A stretch of DNA of 15,444 bases, from positions 1 to 15,444 of the forward strand of contig CAKOWZ010000028.1 in NCBI GenBank assembly GCA_934129745.1. The letters are read 5' to 3'. The notes under the pieces were generated by a model, which searched no databases, was not told the origin of the DNA, and saw nothing but the letters and a program-made list of their open reading frames with translations. Source of the DNA: an uncultured Clostridia bacterium. GTDB lineage: Bacteria > Bacillota > Clostridia > TANB77 > CAG-508. Made by a program: the position numbers and the translations under genes. Below, one piece after another: positions 12,986-15,444 of the stretch; position 1 is the first letter of the stretch, and every line of letters begins with the position of its first letter.

Positions 12986-13672
12986 ATGAAAAACATAATA
13001 GAAATAAAGAATTTAAAAACATCATATAATGGACATGTTGCAATTCAAGATATTTCTTTTAATATAAAACAAGGTGAATATATTTGTCTTGTAGGAGAAA
13101 ATGGTTCTGGTAAAAGCACTTTATTAAAAACTTTAATAGGACTTAATAAAAAAGATAATGGAGAAATTAAGAAAAATCTTGAACCAGAAGAAATTTCATA
13201 TTTAGCTCAAAATAATTTGATTGATATAAATTTTCCAGCAACAGCAAAAGAAATTATTATGACAGGTACTCAAAAACACAGAAAATTACCTTTTTATAGA
13301 AAAGACGATTTTGTGAATTTTAATAATGTTTGTAAATTATTAAATATTACAGATATTATTAACAAAAAAATTGGAGAACTTTCAGGTGGACAAAGACAAC
13401 GTGTTATGTTAGCAAGAGCATTAATTAGAAATCCAAAATTATTGATATTAGATGAGCCATGTAGTGGCCTTGATATAAATATTGCTAAAGATTTTTATAA
13501 TATTATAAATAAATTAAATAATGAGTCTAATCTTACAATTATCATGGCAACACATGATTTAGATGAAATTGAAAATAAAAATGTTCGTGTTATTGAATTA
13601 GCTGGTAAAATTAGATTTGATGGAAGTTTAGAAAAATGGGAAAAATGGGATGGTTCTAAATTTCATTCTTAA
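12986..13672 (+). CDS. znuC: Zinc/manganese ABC importer, ATPase (ZnuC-like)
   Basis: A 228-aa ABC ATPase that powers metal import from the cytoplasmic face. Motifs in order: Walker A GENGSGKST (37-45), Q-loop at YLAQNN (Gln75), signature LSGGQRQRV (132-140), Walker B LLILDEP (152-158), D-loop SGLD and switch His190 in ATHD. Length is typical of the ZnuC/MntB group. GAAAGGA (12968-12974) lies 11 bases before ATG 12986. It follows znuA by 88 bases and precedes the permease gene by 73, so it should be part of the same transcript. The C-terminus (EKWEKWDGSKFHS) is short and carries no extra regulatory domain. Confidence 0.93.
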   Translation: MKNIIEIKNLKTSYNGHVAIQDISFNIKQGEYICLVGENGSGKSTLLKTLIGLNKKDNGEIKKNLEPEEISYLAQNNLIDINFPATAKEIIMTGTQKHRKLPFYRKDDFVNFNNVCKLLNITDIINKKIGELSGGQRQRVMLARALIRNPKLLILDEPCSGLDINIAKDFYNIINKLNNESNLTIIMATHDLDEIENKNVRVIELAGKIRFDGSLEKWEKWDGSKFHS

Positions 13673-13745
13673 AATATAGTAACCTAAATAAAAATTTATA
13701 TAAATTAAAAATAGATATTATAATTATAAAAGAAGGGAAATAAAA

Positions 13746-14558
13746 ATGGAGTTTTTAATAAATTTATTACAATACCCATTTATGCAAAGAGCACTAATAA
13801 GTGGAATTGCAATATCACTATGTGCTGCATTAATAGGTGTGATTTTGGTTTTAAAAAGATATTCAATGATAGGACATGGGCTTGGTGAAGTAGCTTTTGC
13901 GGCATTATCACTGGCATTAGTATTTAATTTACCACAAATGTATGTAGCAATTCCAATTGTTGTTATTGCATCATTTATAATTTTGATAATTAGTCAAAAA
14001 CAAGGTGAAGCAGGTGATATTACAATTGCACTTGTATCAGCAGGAGCACTTGCATTTGGGGTTATTATAACATCAATATCAAGTGGTTTTAATATAGATG
14101 TTTATAATTATATGTTTGGAAGTATTTTAACAATGTCAATTAGTGATGTAGTAATAAGTGTAGTTCTTTCAATTTTGCTTATTTTGGTGTATATGTTTTT
14201 TTATAACAGATTATTTATGATTACATATGATGAAAAATATGCAAAAGTATGTGGAATTAATGTTACTTTTTATCAATTTTTAATAGCGCTTTTTACAGCA
14301 TTAGTTGTTGTTATAGGAATGAGAATGATGGGAACATTGCTTATTTCAAGTCTTATAGTTTTTCCTGCAATTATTGCTAGAAAACTTACTCATTCATTTA
14401 AAGGAATGGCAATTATGTCTGTTGCAATTTCGATTTTGTGTTTTTTATTTGGATTAATTATTTCATCAGTTTTGAATTTGCCAACAGGTGCTAGTATTGT
14501 TATTGTATATATTGGTGTTTTAGTTTTTAGTAGTATATGGAGAAAATTTGTAAAATAG
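13746..14558 (+). CDS. znuB: Zinc/manganese ABC importer, permease (ZnuB-like)
   Basis: A 270-aa ABC-3 family permease that forms the metal channel in the membrane. It begins LLQYPFMQRALISG, typical of ZnuB/MntC-type permeases, then SMIGHGLGEVAFAALSLAL (the conserved GHGL/SHA-like region at about 41-59), a GFNIDVYNYMFGSIL segment, and RMMGTLLISSLIVFPAIIAR near 200. About eight membrane helices can be counted. GAAGGGA (13732-13738) precedes ATG 13746. It is the last gene of the regulator-znuA-znuC-znuB unit and is followed by an AT hairpin at 14561. Metal choice follows the binding protein and is not readable from the permease. Confidence 0.92.
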   Translation: MEFLINLLQYPFMQRALISGIAISLCAALIGVILVLKRYSMIGHGLGEVAFAALSLALVFNLPQMYVAIPIVVIASFIILIISQKQGEAGDITIALVSAGALAFGVIITSISSGFNIDVYNYMFGSILTMSISDVVISVVLSILLILVYMFFYNRLFMITYDEKYAKVCGINVTFYQFLIALFTALVVVIGMRMMGTLLISSLIVFPAIIARKLTHSFKGMAIMSVAISILCFLFGLIISSVLNLPTGASIVIVYIGVLVFSSIWRKFVK

Positions 14559-14560
14559 GA

Positions 14561-14607
14561 ATATTATTAATTTTATAAACATATAATTAATAATATGAAA
14601 TATTTTT
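14561..14607 (+). terminator. AT-only hairpin ending the metal operon
   Basis: ATATTATTAATT (14561-14572) pairs perfectly with AATTAATAATAT (14585-14596), 12 bp; GAAATATTTTT follows. It is made of A-T pairs only and its T-run is offset, so it may be a weak terminator. Confidence 0.5.
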
Positions 14608-14647
14608 GAAAATACTATACATAATATGGAAAGAGTTTACAATCTTG

Positions 14648-14676
14648 TTGACAATTTACATAAAAAGTTGTATAAT
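14648..14676 (+). promoter_or_regulatory. Full-consensus sigma-A promoter for the 141-aa gene
   Basis: TTGACA (14648-14653), exactly 17 bases, then TATAAT (14671-14676): both boxes are perfect. The predicted start near 14683 gives a 200-nt leader before the ORF at 14887. It is the best match to consensus in the window. Confidence 0.85.
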
Positions 14677-14886
14677 ATTTTTATTGCCAAATTGTTTTAC
14701 AGATTATTTAATATTTTAAATTAATCTAAGCACATTGGAAAATACTAAAATATCAATTAAAAATAGCAGTTGATGTTATTTTTGAATTGTATATAGATAT
14801 ATTAATTGAACAGGAGGTCTTAGTTCTAAAAAATTAACTCATACGAACATAAACCAAATTCACTATTATGAAGGAGAAGATTTTTT
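14677..14886 (+). other. Structured 5' leader without a recognised riboswitch
   Basis: This covers the transcribed part of the 328-base gene-free stretch 14559-14886. AGATTATTTAA (14701-14711) can pair with 14716-14727 with one bulge, and flanking CCAA/TTGG could extend it. AAAAATAGC (14759-14767) pairs with GTTATTTTT (14775-14783) and ends in five T, so a short RNA could stop there. AGGAGG at 14812-14817 has no start codon at a usable distance. I recognise no riboswitch, tRNA or known small RNA. Confidence 0.4.
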
Positions 14887-15312
14887 ATGATTAAAACAAT
14901 GGATGTTAATTCTGTGAATGTGTTAGTAAATAAAACAACGCATACATTCAAATTAGCAGCATATCACTTTTTCTCAGAAACTGCTGGGAAAATTAAAGAT
15001 GCTTATCAGTGTCCATCAGAAACAAAGAACAAAGAACTTAATGAGTTCTTTTGGGGACAGGAACTGCCGAAATTCCAGACTTGTTTGGAATATTTTGAAC
15101 AGGACTTGAGGGCTCTGGGTTCTGTATCTCCTGAGGAAAGGAGAAGAATTGCTATAAGTATATTGCCTGAAATAAAAGAGATTAAGGCGATTTCTTATGA
15201 TTCGGGCATGAATCGTAATCTTTTTAACAGAGAGATTATTGATCACATGGTAAAGACGAAGATGAAAATCAGAGAACTTTGCCATTATGTGGAAACCATG
15301 GCAACGACATAA
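14887..15312 (+). CDS. Unrecognised 141-aa protein, probably acquired
   Basis: I do not recognise a family. The protein is soluble-looking, without signal peptide or membrane segment, and probably mostly alpha-helical: long stretches such as SPEERRRIAISILPEIKEIKAI (split by polar turns) and IIDHMVKTKMKIRELCHYVETMA suggest helices. It has two Cys, scattered charges and no motif of a known enzyme. AAGGAG (14871-14876), 10 bases before ATG 14887, and a consensus promoter 200 bases upstream support real expression; a strong terminator follows. Codons such as CTG, CCG, ACG, GCG and CAG appear here but are rare in the genes to the left, and base composition is visibly less AT-rich, which suggests horizontal arrival. 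A group II intron begins 60 bases after the stop. It could be a mobile-element cargo or regulatory protein; no function can be assigned. Confidence 0.75.
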   Translation: MIKTMDVNSVNVLVNKTTHTFKLAAYHFFSETAGKIKDAYQCPSETKNKELNEFFWGQELPKFQTCLEYFEQDLRALGSVSPEERRRIAISILPEIKEIKAISYDSGMNRNLFNREIIDHMVKTKMKIRELCHYVETMATT

Positions 15313-15336
15313 TGAGGGTTAATATGTCTAGTATTT

Positions 15337-15371
15337 AAACCAGATGAGAAATTTTCTTGTCTGGTTTTTTT
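15337..15371 (+). terminator. Terminator of the 141-aa gene and likely intron target
   Basis: AAACCAGA (15337-15344) pairs with TCTGGTTT (15360-15367); the stem continues inward with two G-U pairs and further A-T/G-C pairs. Seven T follow (15365-15371). The group II intron starts two bases after the T-run, the position that class C introns prefer. Confidence 0.85.
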
Positions 15372-15372
15372 A

Positions 15373-15444
15373 GTGTGCCCAGCATGGGCAACAACTTGAG
15401 GGTGAAAGTCCCTTACAGTGCCTGATAGTGGCGAGCTGTTAGTA
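15373..15444 (+). mobile_element. Group II intron, 5' end, probably class IIC; runs off the window
   Basis: It starts with GTGTG (15373-15377), the conserved group II 5' splice-site sequence. GCCC-AGCAT-GGGC forms the first small hairpin, and AGGGTGAAAGTCCCT follows, a signature of domain I in bacterial group II introns. The layout closely resembles class IIC introns such as that of Oceanobacillus iheyensis. Its position directly after a U-tailed terminator also fits IIC. The reverse transcriptase ORF and the 3' end (domains V and VI) must lie to the right, outside the window, so intactness cannot be judged. Confidence 0.88.

Noticed and set aside
15016..15285. 89-codon open frame on the - strand
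   Set aside because: Complement of the 141-aa gene, which has a promoter, ribosome binding site and terminator on the + strand; the - frame has none of these.
1..15444. Recoding of TGA as Trp
   Set aside because: Trp is encoded by TGG in the recognised proteins, and all reach expected family lengths without needing TGA readthrough.
1..15444. CRISPR array, tRNA or rRNA genes
   Set aside because: No regularly spaced repeats, cloverleaf-like segments with conserved T-loop bases, or rRNA-like sequence were found on either strand.

Overview
The window is a very AT-rich stretch of bacterial chromosome with every recognisable gene on the + strand. Codon use is strongly A/T-ending. Strong AGGAGG-type ribosome binding sites, sigma-A-like promoters with TTGACA/TATAAT-type boxes, two TTG starts, U-tailed terminators, a SipW-type secreted protein and an InlB/Listeria-Bacteroides repeat all point to a low-GC Bacillota, most likely an uncultured clostridial or gut-type lineage. 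This is an inference from gene families and composition; there is no rRNA to test it. Recognised genes are open with TGG as Trp, so the standard bacterial code applies.

Layout. 1-1357: an AT-rich leader, an Rpn/PD-(D/E)XK 'putative transposase' nuclease gene and its terminator. 1413-2899: a 198-bp segment bounded by an 18-bp perfect inverted repeat, running into the gene for a secreted protein with a SipW-like N-terminus and a split InlB B-repeat. 2942-4640: a sigma-A promoter, a 20-codon leader ORF with three consecutive His codons, mutually exclusive RNA stems, an intrinsic terminator and then hisS (histidyl-tRNA synthetase), closed by a palindromic terminator. 4697-5703: a membrane-anchored glucosaminidase/lysozyme-like protein. 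5726-6956: a 2,4-diaminopentanoate dehydrogenase-like oxidoreductase. 6982-8227: 6-phosphofructokinase and a GC-rich palindrome. 8253-10294: a GT-C membrane glycosyltransferase followed closely by a RusA Holliday-junction resolvase. 10449-11358: a cyclophilin-type PPIase lipoprotein. 11361-14607: a Fur-family (Zur-like) regulator and a znuA-znuC-znuB-type zinc/manganese ABC importer, apparently one operon. 14648-15371: a consensus promoter, a 200-nt structured leader and an unrecognised 141-aa gene with visibly different base use, then its terminator. 15373-15444: the 5' end of a group II intron, probably class C, directly behind that terminator.

How the parts work together. Most units are independent housekeeping genes with their own promoter and terminator. 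The metal operon is the clear multi-gene system: a Fur-type repressor controls the importer encoded behind it, and an inverted repeat lies between its -35 and -10 boxes.

The most interesting element is the region before hisS. The sequence supports ribosome-mediated transcription attenuation, in which a His-rich leader peptide would read the supply of His-tRNA(His) and set expression of the enzyme that charges it. Bacillota usually control aminoacyl-tRNA synthetase genes by T-box RNAs, and no T-box consensus is visible here. The right end from about 14.8 kb looks like the edge of an acquired segment.
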